Positions 39,735 to 48,307 of a DNA stretch of 48,307 nucleotides are shown one piece after another. The stretch covers positions 52,260 to 100,566 of the forward strand of contig CP070777.1 in assembly GCA_020346225.1 (NCBI GenBank), read 5' to 3'. A program made the position numbers and the translations under genes. Numbering within the stretch: position 1 is the stretch's first letter; each line of letters opens with the position of its first letter. Under the pieces are notes generated by a model that did not search any database, was not told the origin of the DNA, and worked only from the letters and a program-made list of their open reading frames with translations. Source of the DNA: Candidatus Zixiibacteriota bacterium (GTDB taxonomy: Bacteria > Zixibacteria > MSB-5A5 > GN15 > FEB-12).

Positions 39735-40817
39735 TCACTTTATTACCAGTTTCTTCTGACCCGTTCGCCTGACGCCAGGGATGCTGTCGAGTTCCCGGAC
39801 GGCCTCCGGAGCCAGGCTCCGGTCAATATGGAGCGGCCTTCCCCCGGCCAGGCGTATCTTGTTTCTGACAATCCAGGCTATGGCTCCGGCCGGATTCCTG
39901 AGCATGTCAAATCTTGCGGTGCCGATAAAGGCACAGTCTTTACGGCAATTGCTCACCATGCGGCGAATCGCGGCGGCCCGCGAACTGTTCCAGATCTTTT
40001 CGAACGACTGTTCGGTCAGGTTGCCCATTATCCATTCCTCATCGCTGCCGTTGCACGCAGTGATATTACCGAAAGGATCCAGAAAGAACAGATCGGTGCC
40101 AGCGGTGCAGCATCGCTGGCGGCTGAGCCCGGACAGAGCATAGTGATAAAGTCGCTGATTGAAGCAGGCGCGCAGCCAGTCCTTGACCCTGAGCCGCACC
40201 GAACTTCGACGCGAGGTGAGCAGGGCGGCCATGAATCTTTCCATTTCACGAGCGACCAGCGCTTTATCGAATATCTCGTTGTCTCTTTTGTGGAAGTACC
40301 ATGAGTTATGCATGGTAGATTGCGCGAATTCGACCTGGAGACCGGCCGCCAGCTCATAGAGGTTGACGAGATCGGTGACATTCCGGTCGCAGATAACTAT
40401 AGAGAAGCCGATGTCTTTGACCCTGGTCTTCTTGAGTTCGAGAATCGTGCGCAGGGCGTGGTCGAAGCCATCGGTGATACCGCGCAGACGGTCGTTGAGA
40501 GCAGGCAGACCCTCGAGGCTGACGCGAATCATCACCCGAGGATACTTCTCGGCGATCCTGACCAGCTTTTCGGTGTGATAACCGTTGGTGCTGATTTCAA
40601 CCTTGCGGCACCTGCGGTATAGAATGTCAACCAGCTCTTCGGCATCGTCACGCAACATCGGCTCGCCGCCCGTAAGATTTATTCGCCCCAAGCCCGAGGG
40701 AAGTTTGGCGACGATTTCGGGTGTGATTTCTTCGGTTTCCGAGGTGGCGTGTTTCCAGACATTGCACATGTGACAGTGCGCGTTGCATCTAAAGGTAGCG
40801 ATGACGCTGGCATTCAT
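39735..40817 (-). CDS. Radical SAM protein with SPASM-type domain
   Basis: A 360-residue radical SAM enzyme. The [4Fe-4S] motif CX3CX2C is at residues 11-18 (CNAHCHMC), very close to the N-terminus. It is followed by NLTGGEPML and a typical beta/alpha barrel. A C-terminal SPASM-like domain has cysteines in RCCTAGTD, ITACNG and NCRKDC, expected to hold auxiliary clusters. It lies between two glycosyltransferase genes, with a 65-base gap downstream and five bases upstream. The substrate is unknown: it could be a sugar, a lipid carrier or a peptide. Confidence 0.82.
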   Translation of the reverse strand: MNASVIATFRCNAHCHMCNVWKHATSETEEITPEIVAKLPSGLGRINLTGGEPMLRDDAEELVDILYRRCRKVEISTNGYHTEKLVRIAEKYPRVMIRVSLEGLPALNDRLRGITDGFDHALRTILELKKTRVKDIGFSIVICDRNVTDLVNLYELAAGLQVEFAQSTMHNSWYFHKRDNEIFDKALVAREMERFMAALLTSRRSSVRLRVKDWLRACFNQRLYHYALSGLSRQRCCTAGTDLFFLDPFGNITACNGSDEEWIMGNLTEQSFEKIWNSSRAAAIRRMVSNCRKDCAFIGTARFDMLRNPAGAIAWIVRNKIRLAGGRPLHIDRSLAPEAVRELDSIPGVRRTGQKKLVIK

Positions 40818-40822
40818 GTTGT

Positions 40823-42106
40823 TCAGCCTCCCACGGTTGTCATTTGTCGGTTAACACAGTCACCTGAAGACTCCCCGTTGCTTTTATTATTGATAGCCTG
40901 CTCATAAACTTGAATAACCTGCTCATAGTGCCGCTCAGAACTGTGGTCAACAAGCACCTTTTCTCGTCCCCGGCCGCCGAGTTCGCGTGCGAAGTGGTGG
41001 TCATTGGCCACCAGAGCCATCGCATCGGTCAGATCCCCGACACTGCCGGGTTCAGAGAGCAGACCGGTCACTTGGTGCTCCACCAGTTCCGGAACACCGC
41101 CGAGGTTGGCGGCAATGACAGGTTTGGCGGCAGCCATGGCCTCGAGCGCCGAATAAGGGGCATTCTCGGGGCAGGTTGAGGGCAGCACAGCGGCCAGGCA
41201 GTCCGCCAGCAACTCCCGAACAGCAGACCGGGATACATGTCCCAGGAATTCGACATTGTCGAGGTTGGCCTCGGCAGCTTTTTCTTCGAGCGACCTGCGC
41301 TGGGGACCGTCGCCGGCGATCAGAAGGCGCCCACCTTTGAGGCGGCTGAAGGCCTCAAGCAGAATTTCCACTCCCTTCTCCCGGGAGAGCCGGCCGAGGT
41401 ACAAAAAGTAATCCCGGCGGTCGGACTTAAAGTCGGTGGCCGGCAGGTAATTGGCGATGGTGGTCACTTTGCGGTGCGGAAGGCAATGTCTTATCAATAT
41501 TTCGGCCATAAAGCGGCTGGGGCATATAAACCGGTTCACCCACCGAGCCAGCCGGCGCGGCGAAAACAGGGAGCATTCCAGAGCGGCCAGCAGGCTGGCG
41601 GCCAGCGAGCCTTTCTTGCATCGGTGCCGGACAGCATAATAATATCGTCCGCCGGCGCACCGGTCGCACACCAGACCCTCGCGCAAGAGCAAATGATCCG
41701 GGCAGAGGAGCGTGTAATCGTGTTGCGTCCACACAACGGGGACGCGGCGTTTGGCGGCGGGGCCGATTATGGCCGGCGTCAGCTGGTGGTGAATATTCTG
41801 CAGATGTATTACATCGGGTTTGAAGTCCGCAATGAGCCTGTCGAATCGGCGAACAGCCTGAAAATTGATAACCGATCGAGAAGCTACCCGCAAAGCACCG
41901 AGGAGATTGAAAGTCTCCAGCTCCTGGTGAAAGTTGATGTTTGCCACGAAGTATTCATCGAAGTCGGTTTTGATGTTCTCCGGGTGACGCATGGAGAACG
42001 GGGCTACCTCGTGCCCGGCCTGTTTCAGCAGGTCCATCAAGCGGAGAGTATAGATGCAGTCGCCGCCGCGCGGGTAGAGGTATTTGTTGGCGAGGAGGAT
42101 TTTCAC
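40823..42106 (-). CDS. GT4-family glycosyltransferase B
   Basis: A 427-residue GT-B glycosyltransferase. The N-domain begins MKILLANKYLYPRGGDCIYTL. A cysteine pair within LLCPDHLLLREGLVCDRCAGG is also seen in some exopolysaccharide transferases and may bind a metal. The C-domain has FLYLGRLSREKGVEILLEAF and the EX7E region ENAPYSALEAMAAAKPVIAAN. It starts with GTG at 42106 (GTGA overlap with the upstream gene's stop) after GGGGG. Confidence 0.88.
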   Translation of the reverse strand: MKILLANKYLYPRGGDCIYTLRLMDLLKQAGHEVAPFSMRHPENIKTDFDEYFVANINFHQELETFNLLGALRVASRSVINFQAVRRFDRLIADFKPDVIHLQNIHHQLTPAIIGPAAKRRVPVVWTQHDYTLLCPDHLLLREGLVCDRCAGGRYYYAVRHRCKKGSLAASLLAALECSLFSPRRLARWVNRFICPSRFMAEILIRHCLPHRKVTTIANYLPATDFKSDRRDYFLYLGRLSREKGVEILLEAFSRLKGGRLLIAGDGPQRRSLEEKAAEANLDNVEFLGHVSRSAVRELLADCLAAVLPSTCPENAPYSALEAMAAAKPVIAANLGGVPELVEHQVTGLLSEPGSVGDLTDAMALVANDHHFARELGGRGREKVLVDHSSERHYEQVIQVYEQAINNKSNGESSGDCVNRQMTTVGG

Positions 42107-43302
42107 TTGGCCCCCTGTCGATAGCTGACGGTGAACGACGGCTCCTCCGGCGAGAGGCCATACTCCCGAAAGAAGAATTCCTGCGACCTTCCCCTGTCCA
42201 TCAGATCGGTCATAAGCGATCCGCGTTTCACGAACACGCCGACATCAGCAGCCACCGCTTCACGAGTCTTTGCATCGTACTTAATATCCAGAATGTCGAA
42301 CTTGGCGACGTTACAGACGATTGTGAGAACCAGCACCGTTACAACTACAGACCTCTTCTGTCGTATGGCGATTGCCCATAATGGCACGACTATGAATAGG
42401 AGTGGCAGGAGATACGATATCTCCGCAGGAATTTTAAAAAACAGAACCTCTTGAAGCACCACAATGACTATCCCCAGAGTTACGAAGGGAACACGAGGAT
42501 GCCTATGTCTCCGCACAACGGAATAAAAGGAAGACGTCAATATGATTATCAACGGCAGCAGGCCCAGAAGATGCGCGTTCTTGTAGATGAAGCGGTACAA
42601 GTGCTCAAGCACACTCCAATCGGCAACACTGTAGGTGAGAAACGCGAGGCTGTAATCATAAGCGATGAACGAAGGAATATACAGAAGCCCTCCCAGAACC
42701 GATGCTATACCAATGGATTTGGCGATTGGGGCGAGATCCCGCCTATCCGTCCGTCTGAAGTGTATGTACAGGAGGAACAGGTAAATTGCACCAACAATGA
42801 GAACGTTCGACAGCCTGCAAGAAATGGCCATAGCAAAGCATGGCGCCGAGGCCAAGTACCAGCGCTTATCCAGAAGAGCTATCCCACACATGATAAGGAA
42901 GAGGCTGTAGATGTAGTCCATCGACGAGGAAGCCGCGATGATATAATATGGATTCAGCCCCACCACAAGGACAATCAGGACAGCGGTGGTACTATCCAGA
43001 TAGTTCTTGAGAAGTCTCCAGAAGAGAAACAGCGCGAATGTTCCCATGATGGCCGAGACCAGATTCGACAGGTAGAATGCGCCCAGCAAGGAAGTAATGC
43101 CGATGATCATCTCCGGGACAAAATAGCCGGGCGGTCTGGACGGCATATACACAAAGGTTGACAGCGCCTGTTGTCCGGTGCGGATCATCAAGTATGTGTC
43201 GCAGTCAGTACCGTAACCGAAAAGGCTCAGCAAATAGTAGAACATTAGCGTCGCCCCAAAAGCCGCTGCTACTCGCAGTGTATCTGTATTCACCGATATC
43301 AT
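42103..43302 (-). CDS. Polytopic membrane protein, GT-C-like
   Basis: A 399-residue protein with about ten membrane segments and a C-terminal periplasmic tail. GYGTDCDTYLMIRTG in the first loop has acidic residues placed like the catalytic loop of GT-C transferases that use polyprenyl-phosphate sugars, followed by MPSRPPGYFVPE. This suggests a sugar transferase at the periplasmic face, but the family match is loose. The start at 43302 is ATG; a TTG at 43323, overlapping the upstream stop (TTGA), is possible. It overlaps glycosyltransferase B by four bases. Confidence 0.65.
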   Translation of the reverse strand: MISVNTDTLRVAAAFGATLMFYYLLSLFGYGTDCDTYLMIRTGQQALSTFVYMPSRPPGYFVPEMIIGITSLLGAFYLSNLVSAIMGTFALFLFWRLLKNYLDSTTAVLIVLVVGLNPYYIIAASSSMDYIYSLFLIMCGIALLDKRWYLASAPCFAMAISCRLSNVLIVGAIYLFLLYIHFRRTDRRDLAPIAKSIGIASVLGGLLYIPSFIAYDYSLAFLTYSVADWSVLEHLYRFIYKNAHLLGLLPLIIILTSSFYSVVRRHRHPRVPFVTLGIVIVVLQEVLFFKIPAEISYLLPLLFIVVPLWAIAIRQKRSVVVTVLVLTIVCNVAKFDILDIKYDAKTREAVAADVGVFVKRGSLMTDLMDRGRSQEFFFREYGLSPEEPSFTVSYRQGAK

Positions 43303-43319
43303 ATAATTATCCCGCCGGG

Positions 43320-44855
43320 TCAAATTTCATGGCGATCATGTTCATCTCTTTCATTTCGGCCCTGCAGCACAGACGACCACAATGCAATCAGGCCGCACAC
43401 TGTCCAGATAATCACGGACTGATTTCGGTAGGTGATGTTGAAGCAAGCCAGGTTCTGAATCGCCATCATGGCCAACAACCCCAAGCTGGCCAGGCCGAAA
43501 GTCCTGAGCCACGGATCTTCGGAATGCCTCAATACGTTCCGGGCTCTTCGGTACAGCCTGCCAAATATCCAGAGAAGAGCGATCAGACACAGAAGTCCAC
43601 CCTGAATCAGAAGGGCTGCATAGCCCACATCGTGGACCCAACGCACCGCCCCTTCTTGGAGACCCAGGGCGTCAGCTTTGGCGTACACTTCGGAGGCGGG
43701 GATACTCATGGAAATGTGTACAAAGGTACCTGGCCCCATTCCCAAGAGAGGAGTCGCTGACAAGACCGCCGGGACCGTGTACAAGAGCACGCACAGCCTT
43801 CCGGTGGCGCTGATTGCCTCGATATAATCGCTGGTGAACAGGTGAAAAAATCTGCCGGCCATGTTGAAGTCCTGATTGACGGAATCGGTTGCAGGCGTCA
43901 GGACTCCGGCGATAATTAAGAGTGCAGTAATCCCAGGTACAGCTATGTATAGCCAACGCCAACGATGGCGCAGAGTAAAGAGCATTACGGCCGCACCAAA
44001 GAATGCACTAACCCAAGAGATTCTCGAAGAACTCAGGGCCAGACCAGTCAGTATCGGGACCAGGGCAGCAAGGTAACGGCGCTTCTTGCCCGTCAACAGG
44101 TAGGCCGACACAACAAAGCACCCGGCGAAGGCAAGGTAGTTGCCAAGGTCCCCTGATCTCGGCAGCATCCCGGTAAATTTGGTGTGATAGGAACCGTGCT
44201 GAAGACCGGGTTCCCCGATTAACTGTCCGCCCACGACTATGTCTCTGGGGCGGAACATTTCTATAAGAATGTTCCCTTCAAGAGCCTGCCCGATACAAAC
44301 AAGGGACTGCAGCACACCGATTGCGATTACGGCGGTGACTATTCGTCTCAACAGCGCCCGGTCGGGCTTCAGATTGTAGATGATGTAGAACAGCGGAACG
44401 TAACGCACGAGGTTCTTGATATGGATAAGTGACGTCGTCAGCGGGATGTGATTGACCAATCCGGATAAGAACCATCCAAACACGAAAAGGAGCATCAGCC
44501 TGTCGATGGGGCTGCTTTTCCACGTTCTGGAAAGAAGCATTCGCTCGACCAACATCAGACCCATAATGGCGAAAAGCATGCTTTCCCACATGTACCTGGT
44601 CGGGGCGTAGAGGCTGTCGGGGAGCCATTTCAGAACCAACTCTTCGAAGGGCGTATAGATAATCAGAAACAACACCAGTTTCTGCTGATTCATCCAGAAG
44701 TAATAGAACAACACCGTTCCCAGCGCGGCCATAAACAGCCACGGGGCGAAGTTGGCCGCCAGGGCCGTTATCGCGACGAGTCCGATGGCCAGCGGCCTCA
44801 GGTCAAACGGCCGATGTTTCAGGCTCAGGGTGTGTTCTGTCAGATACCTCGTCAT
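43320..44855 (-). CDS. O-antigen ligase family protein
   Basis: A 511-residue protein with about twelve membrane segments. It has the Wzy_C/WaaL pattern: a large periplasmic loop (about residues 305-400) and a LSSSRISWVSAFFGAAVMLF stretch before it. WaaL transfers O-antigen to lipid A-core; Wzy polymerises it. The two cannot be told apart here. It overlaps the end of glycosyltransferase C by 53 bases, unusually long for this locus. A later non-ATG start may therefore be used. Confidence 0.8.
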   Translation of the reverse strand: MTRYLTEHTLSLKHRPFDLRPLAIGLVAITALAANFAPWLFMAALGTVLFYYFWMNQQKLVLFLIIYTPFEELVLKWLPDSLYAPTRYMWESMLFAIMGLMLVERMLLSRTWKSSPIDRLMLLFVFGWFLSGLVNHIPLTTSLIHIKNLVRYVPLFYIIYNLKPDRALLRRIVTAVIAIGVLQSLVCIGQALEGNILIEMFRPRDIVVGGQLIGEPGLQHGSYHTKFTGMLPRSGDLGNYLAFAGCFVVSAYLLTGKKRRYLAALVPILTGLALSSSRISWVSAFFGAAVMLFTLRHRWRWLYIAVPGITALLIIAGVLTPATDSVNQDFNMAGRFFHLFTSDYIEAISATGRLCVLLYTVPAVLSATPLLGMGPGTFVHISMSIPASEVYAKADALGLQEGAVRWVHDVGYAALLIQGGLLCLIALLWIFGRLYRRARNVLRHSEDPWLRTFGLASLGLLAMMAIQNLACFNITYRNQSVIIWTVCGLIALWSSVLQGRNERDEHDRHEI

Positions 44856-46149
44856 CGGAGCAGACGGCTCCCTTCCCTGTCAATTGCTTAAATATCTCGT
44901 AATATGTTTCCACCGTTCGTTCATAACTCATATGTCGCTCGGCAAACCGTCGAGCATTTTCGCCGAGTGAAGCTCTCAGGCGGTGGTCATTCTTCAAAAT
45001 CTCAATCTTGTCGGCGATCTGCTCCGGATTGCGCGCTTCGATTATCAGCCCGGTCGCACCATCGATAATCGGCACGGCGCTTTCCCAACCCTTGATGCCT
45101 ATGATAATGGCCAGACCTGAGGCCATGCTCTCGGCCAACGCAGTGGTGAAGCCGGGCAAGTTGGTAAGATCGGGGAATACAGCTACGTCAGCCGCGGCAT
45201 AAGCCGCAGGTATGTCCTGGTTCGGAATCATTCCGGTGACGACTACATTGTCCAGACCCAGTTCTTTCAAGCGACACGCAAACTCAGAATTTCGGTCTGG
45301 CATGAGCTGGCCGCCGACAAAGACAAAGGCAATGTCATTACCTGCGCCATTCCTATTTAAGGTTGCGGCGGCGTCAAGCAGATACTTGGCACCGCGGCGG
45401 TCACAGATTCGCCCGAAGAACGCAACTACGAATCTTGAGCCCAGTCCGAACTTCGTCACAAATGTTTCAGTGTCACGGTTTGACCTGAAACTACGATGAT
45501 CCACGGGTTTGGGTATGACGTGGATCTTATCCGCGCAGCTTCCATATTTGCTGATGAACCGCTGCCTGCCCGCATCATTATAGGATATTATGCCGGCGAT
45601 TCGCTTCAGAACGCGCTTTTCAAGCGGAAGTACAATTCGGTGCTTCTTCTCAATGGATATTTCGACATCGCCGGAGAAGAGATAGACAATCGGTATTTTC
45701 AGTAATCTCGATGCCACATATGTCTGGTAGCTGCGGGGCGTCAAAGTCTGATATGGACTTTCAAAAATGAGATCAGGCTTCCAGCGCAAGAGCTGTGGGA
45801 TAACAGACGCGGTCCATCGGAAGATGCGTCCGGGATGGACACCCTCTTTGCCAAGCTTAATCAGTCTACTCTTCATCAGCAGCAGATGATAATCGTCGGG
45901 CAGAGGACACAACTCGTCAACGGGATATGCTCTCGTCTTGAAGATCCTCGAGTCGGCCGGGCTGGCGATGTCGGTGCCGAGATGAACAATCTCGCAACCG
46001 TAGTCCTCGCAAAGAATCTTGCCGACGCGGAGGTCTTTATCGCCACGGTAGAGTTCCACGAATTCATGCGAGAGTGCGATGCGCATGCGGTCCGGCCTTT
46101 TGGGCGGCGGGACAAAATGCTTGACCCTGTCAGCTGTTACAATCGGCAT
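44803..46149 (-). CDS. GT4-family glycosyltransferase C
   Basis: A 448-residue GT-B glycosyltransferase. Visible are FVVAFFGRICDRRGAKYLLDA in the C-domain and the EX7E-like ALAESMASGLAIIIG. The first 21 residues precede the usual MRIALSHEF opening. The start at 46149 is kept because AGGGAAG lies upstream, although an ATG at 46086 is possible. It overlaps the flippase gene by 20 bases. Confidence 0.85.
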   Translation of the reverse strand: MPIVTADRVKHFVPPPKRPDRMRIALSHEFVELYRGDKDLRVGKILCEDYGCEIVHLGTDIASPADSRIFKTRAYPVDELCPLPDDYHLLLMKSRLIKLGKEGVHPGRIFRWTASVIPQLLRWKPDLIFESPYQTLTPRSYQTYVASRLLKIPIVYLFSGDVEISIEKKHRIVLPLEKRVLKRIAGIISYNDAGRQRFISKYGSCADKIHVIPKPVDHRSFRSNRDTETFVTKFGLGSRFVVAFFGRICDRRGAKYLLDAAATLNRNGAGNDIAFVFVGGQLMPDRNSEFACRLKELGLDNVVVTGMIPNQDIPAAYAAADVAVFPDLTNLPGFTTALAESMASGLAIIIGIKGWESAVPIIDGATGLIIEARNPEQIADKIEILKNDHRLRASLGENARRFAERHMSYERTVETYYEIFKQLTGKGAVCSDDEVSDRTHPEPETSAV

Positions 46150-47653
46150 TTATGACTTCCCTGTCGGTTTCGTCCAATAGATCCGGACGGTCAGGTTCCG
46201 GCGTTTTCTTCATGACCAGTTTTCGGGCGATGGCCCGGCGCTCGGTGCCGTCAAAGAACCCGATCATCGAAAGGGCCAGAGGAAACCCCAGAAACAGAGC
46301 GACCCTCAATGACCATCCCACGGCAATGCCGCCTGCCGGTATGTACGCCGCCAGGCCGACGACGCCGGCGGCGGCAAACGCCAGACGCATCAGTTTGGTC
46401 CATTCAAACGGTATGTAATACTGTCGCTGGGCCAGAAGCAGCATGACCGAAGCCATGGTCAGGTACGTGGCAGTGGTAATCCAGGCGACGGCGGTGACGC
46501 CATAAGTCGGCGTGAGGAGCACATTGAGGATGACATTGACGCTGACGGCAACAGCTATGGGTATCAGTATCATCGCCGTCTTCTTCGAAATGTTCATACC
46601 CGTTGTGAACATGTAAAAGGCACCGTAAAACATTGTCCCCAGGGCCAGGGGCAGCATGAGCCCGGCGGCGGGGTAGTAAAGCGGGGTGGCCTGTATTCTC
46701 AACAGCTGCTCGCCGAACAGGGCGAGAAAGAGTACCATCCACGTCGCCCCGGCCAGGCAATAGCTGAATATCCGGGCAAAGGTGCGGCCGGCCCGCGGGT
46801 TGTTCATGTTGGCGAATGCAAACTGCGGCCAGGCGAGCTGGAAAGCTATCACTCCGAGCGTGATCAGCGCCGTGAACTTGACGGCCAGAGCGAACAGGCC
46901 GATATCGTCAAGCGAACAGTGTTTCAGCAGGAAGACGCGATTGAGAGCATTTATACCCCAGAGGGCCGCGCCAGCCGGTATAAGCGGGGCGGAATACCGG
47001 GCAAGCCGGGCGAGCAGGCGAAAATCGACAGCCTGAGGGCGGAGGTATCGTCTCTGGATAAACAGGGACACGACAATGGTGGGCAGGGTGGCCAGCAACC
47101 TGGCCAAGATGACACCTTCGATCCCCATCCGGCGAATGGCCACCAGGTACAGAATCGCCAGCACGTTGACACTTACCTGGACCAGAGATATGACCGTATA
47201 GAGTCGCGGCCTGTTCTGCACCCTCAGAAGGTTAATGGGCATGGTACAAAGCGAGTTGAAGACGAGAAAGGCGGCCGCCAGCACAAAGAGGTTGCCGTAG
47301 GCGGAATCGTTGAAGGAAAGCCGGCTGATGCTGTCGGATAAAAGCAGGACAACCGCCAGGATGGAGAGGGCCGCGGCGATATTGTAAAACATGGCCGTGG
47401 ATGCCAGACGCTGATGGTAGCGATGGGAGCCGTTGTCGAAATAAAATCGGAAGGCACCGTTGTGAAGCTCGAGGATGACCACGAGCGTGGCAATCGCCAG
47501 CCACACTATCACGACATCGAGAACGCCGAATTCGGCCGGGAGCAGACAGCGAGCGTAAACCGGCAGCAGGAGGAGTTCCACGAAAGAACGGAGGCTTCCC
47601 ACCACGCCATAGATTGCGGTTGCCTTGAAAAAACTTCTAACGTTGCTGAACAT
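46130..47653 (-). CDS. Polysaccharide flippase (Wzx/MOP family)
   Basis: Moves polyprenyl-linked oligosaccharide across the inner membrane. The 507-residue product has 12-14 membrane segments and the MOP-type opening FKATAIYGVVGSLRSFVELLLLPVYARCLLPAEFGVLDVV. The start at 47653 (MFSNVRS) removes 40 unlikely residues of a longer open frame. It overlaps the Wzz-type gene by 17 bases. Confidence 0.88.
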   Translation of the reverse strand: MFSNVRSFFKATAIYGVVGSLRSFVELLLLPVYARCLLPAEFGVLDVVIVWLAIATLVVILELHNGAFRFYFDNGSHRYHQRLASTAMFYNIAAALSILAVVLLLSDSISRLSFNDSAYGNLFVLAAAFLVFNSLCTMPINLLRVQNRPRLYTVISLVQVSVNVLAILYLVAIRRMGIEGVILARLLATLPTIVVSLFIQRRYLRPQAVDFRLLARLARYSAPLIPAGAALWGINALNRVFLLKHCSLDDIGLFALAVKFTALITLGVIAFQLAWPQFAFANMNNPRAGRTFARIFSYCLAGATWMVLFLALFGEQLLRIQATPLYYPAAGLMLPLALGTMFYGAFYMFTTGMNISKKTAMILIPIAVAVSVNVILNVLLTPTYGVTAVAWITTATYLTMASVMLLLAQRQYYIPFEWTKLMRLAFAAAGVVGLAAYIPAGGIAVGWSLRVALFLGFPLALSMIGFFDGTERRAIARKLVMKKTPEPDRPDLLDETDREVINADCNS

Positions 47654-48307
47654 TTTCAACGACGTTTTCTGTGCGCTTTCGGCGCACCAGATAGAGTTTA
47701 CCGGCAAGGCTCCTGAGGTCCTGCTGCCCGGGCAGTTTCTTCCCGTATCGGTCAGAGAGCGTGACGAGGACAAGGGCCACGAGGATGCCGGCGATCAGGC
47801 CAAGACCGGTTGTCTTTGCTCTGGCCGGACCGCTCTTGATGCTGGGGGCTCTGGCCGTATCCAGAATCTGGATGGCCGGCGTTTCTTTCTTTTCGTTTAT
47901 TGCGGCCAGTTCACGCTCCTGAGCCAGTGTTTGATACACCTGAGTTTTGACTTCGACCTCTCGTCCTAACCGGGCGTGCTCCATGAGCAAATCGGGTGAC
48001 GTGGAGTTGTAGTAATTGAGGTTGTTGTCACGAAAGTCGCGCAGGTTTTCCTCGGCTGTGGCCAGGTCGCGACTGACCTCAACCATACGTTCTTCGATGA
48101 ACTGCCGGGTCAACCCGGCGCGGGTCTTTCTTTTGCTCTTGCTGAATTCGTCCAGCAGCGCGACACAGGTATTGGCGATGTCGGCTGAAAGTTGCGGCTT
48201 GGTGGTCGTAACCGCGACGCTGACCACGCCGGTCTTCTTGTCGCATGTCACGTCCGTGATCTCGCGAAGCTTGCCGAGAGCAAGGTCGGGATTATGCTGG
48301 TCGAAAT
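47637..48307 (-). CDS. Wzz/chain-length determinant-type protein, cut by the right edge
   Basis: The C-terminal part, at least 222 codons; the frame is open to the window edge (reading FDQHNPDLALGKL), so the N-terminus is outside. It has a helical, coiled-coil periplasmic stretch (FIEERMVEVSRDLATAEENL), a PxxP-like APSIKSGPARAK segment and a C-terminal membrane helix (TTGLGLIAGILVALVLVTL). These are hallmarks of Wzz/GNVR proteins that set polymer length. No kinase (Walker) domain follows the helix. Confidence 0.85.
   Translation of the reverse strand, partial: FDQHNPDLALGKLREITDVTCDKKTGVVSVAVTTTKPQLSADIANTCVALLDEFSKSKRKTRAGLTRQFIEERMVEVSRDLATAEENLRDFRDNNLNYYNSTSPDLLMEHARLGREVEVKTQVYQTLAQERELAAINEKKETPAIQILDTARAPSIKSGPARAKTTGLGLIAGILVALVLVTLSDRYGKKLPGQQDLRSLAGKLYLVRRKRTENVVENVQQR

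Noticed and set aside
1-48307. A genetic code in which TGA is a sense codon
   Set aside because: Many genes here end in TGA at positions where overlap with the next start is precise, for example coaD/lysS, kdsC/kdsD and the ATPase pair. TGA is a normal stop.
1-48307. tRNA genes, rRNA genes, insertion sequences and prophage or attachment sites
   Set aside because: I found no cloverleaf candidates, transposase or integrase genes, or long flanking repeats on reading through both strands. A covariance-model search was not possible here.

Overview
The window looks like chromosome from a Gram-negative anaerobic or facultatively anaerobic bacterium. LPS is indicated by lipid A and KDO genes, LptC and an O-antigen ligase. 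Respiration is indicated by a large set of multiheme c-type cytochromes. Several promoters have ordinary TTGACA/TATAAT-like boxes, TGA is used as a normal stop, and coding regions are GC-rich. The gene mix would fit a deltaproteobacterial-type lineage or an FCB-type candidate phylum such as Zixibacteria. That placement is inference and weak, because no rRNA or phylogenetic marker was compared. I see no insertion sequences, CRISPR arrays, tRNA or rRNA genes.

Layout. (1) 0.2-2.6 kb: class II fumarase, divergent from a small outer-membrane protein. (2) 2.7-10.5 kb, minus strand: an envelope and housekeeping run read kdsA, kdsC, kdsD, LpxL-type acyltransferase, LptC lipoprotein, then (after an internal promoter) ComEA-like, PilM-like, coaD, lysS. 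A DUF4430-like lipoprotein lies just upstream of kdsA. (3) 10.6-12.8 kb, plus strand: a polytopic membrane protein and a secreted PDZ protein. (4) 12.8-25.4 kb, minus strand: a 12.5-kb electron-transfer island. One operon encodes an 11-heme and a 9-heme membrane-anchored cytochrome, a b-type cytochrome, a NapC/NirT-anchored cytochrome with up to 15 hemes, and a multiheme c / cytochrome b fusion resembling Geobacter CbcL. Next is a separately promoted NapC/NirT-type cytochrome. Last is a TetR regulator followed by an MtrA/DmsE-type decaheme protein and an MtrB/PioB-type porin, the usual pair for moving electrons across the outer membrane. I count 59 CxxCH motifs plus five CX3CH/CX4CH motifs. 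The porin gene is cut by one in-frame TGA, and the reading frame continues for another 146 codons to a proper barrel end.

(5) 25.5-30.8 kb, plus strand: an operon of an HD-fold protein lacking the histidine of its HD pair, a homoaconitase-like dehydratase and an MmgE/PrpD-family enzyme. A glycerophosphodiester phosphodiesterase and a small membrane protein follow. (6) 31.0-37.7 kb, plus strand: a complete tripartite ABC exporter of YbhGFSR type (TetR, TolC, HlyD, two ATPases, two permeases), with most genes overlapping or nearly touching. The two ATPases carry complementary defects that predict one working and one degenerate ATP site. (7) 37.7 kb to the right edge, minus strand: an exopolysaccharide/O-antigen locus running in from outside the window. 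It holds a Wzz-type protein (cut by the edge), a flippase, three GT4 glycosyltransferases, an O-antigen ligase, a GT-C-like membrane protein, a radical SAM/SPASM protein and a methyltransferase-like protein.

How it may work together (inference): the b-type and CbcL/NapC-type proteins would take electrons from the quinone pool. The periplasmic multihemes and the MtrA-like decaheme would relay them to the MtrB-like porin. A TetR operator placed over the promoter of the regulator-mtrA-mtrB unit suggests that this last step is controlled by a small ligand. No MtrC/OmcA-type surface cytochrome is present here.
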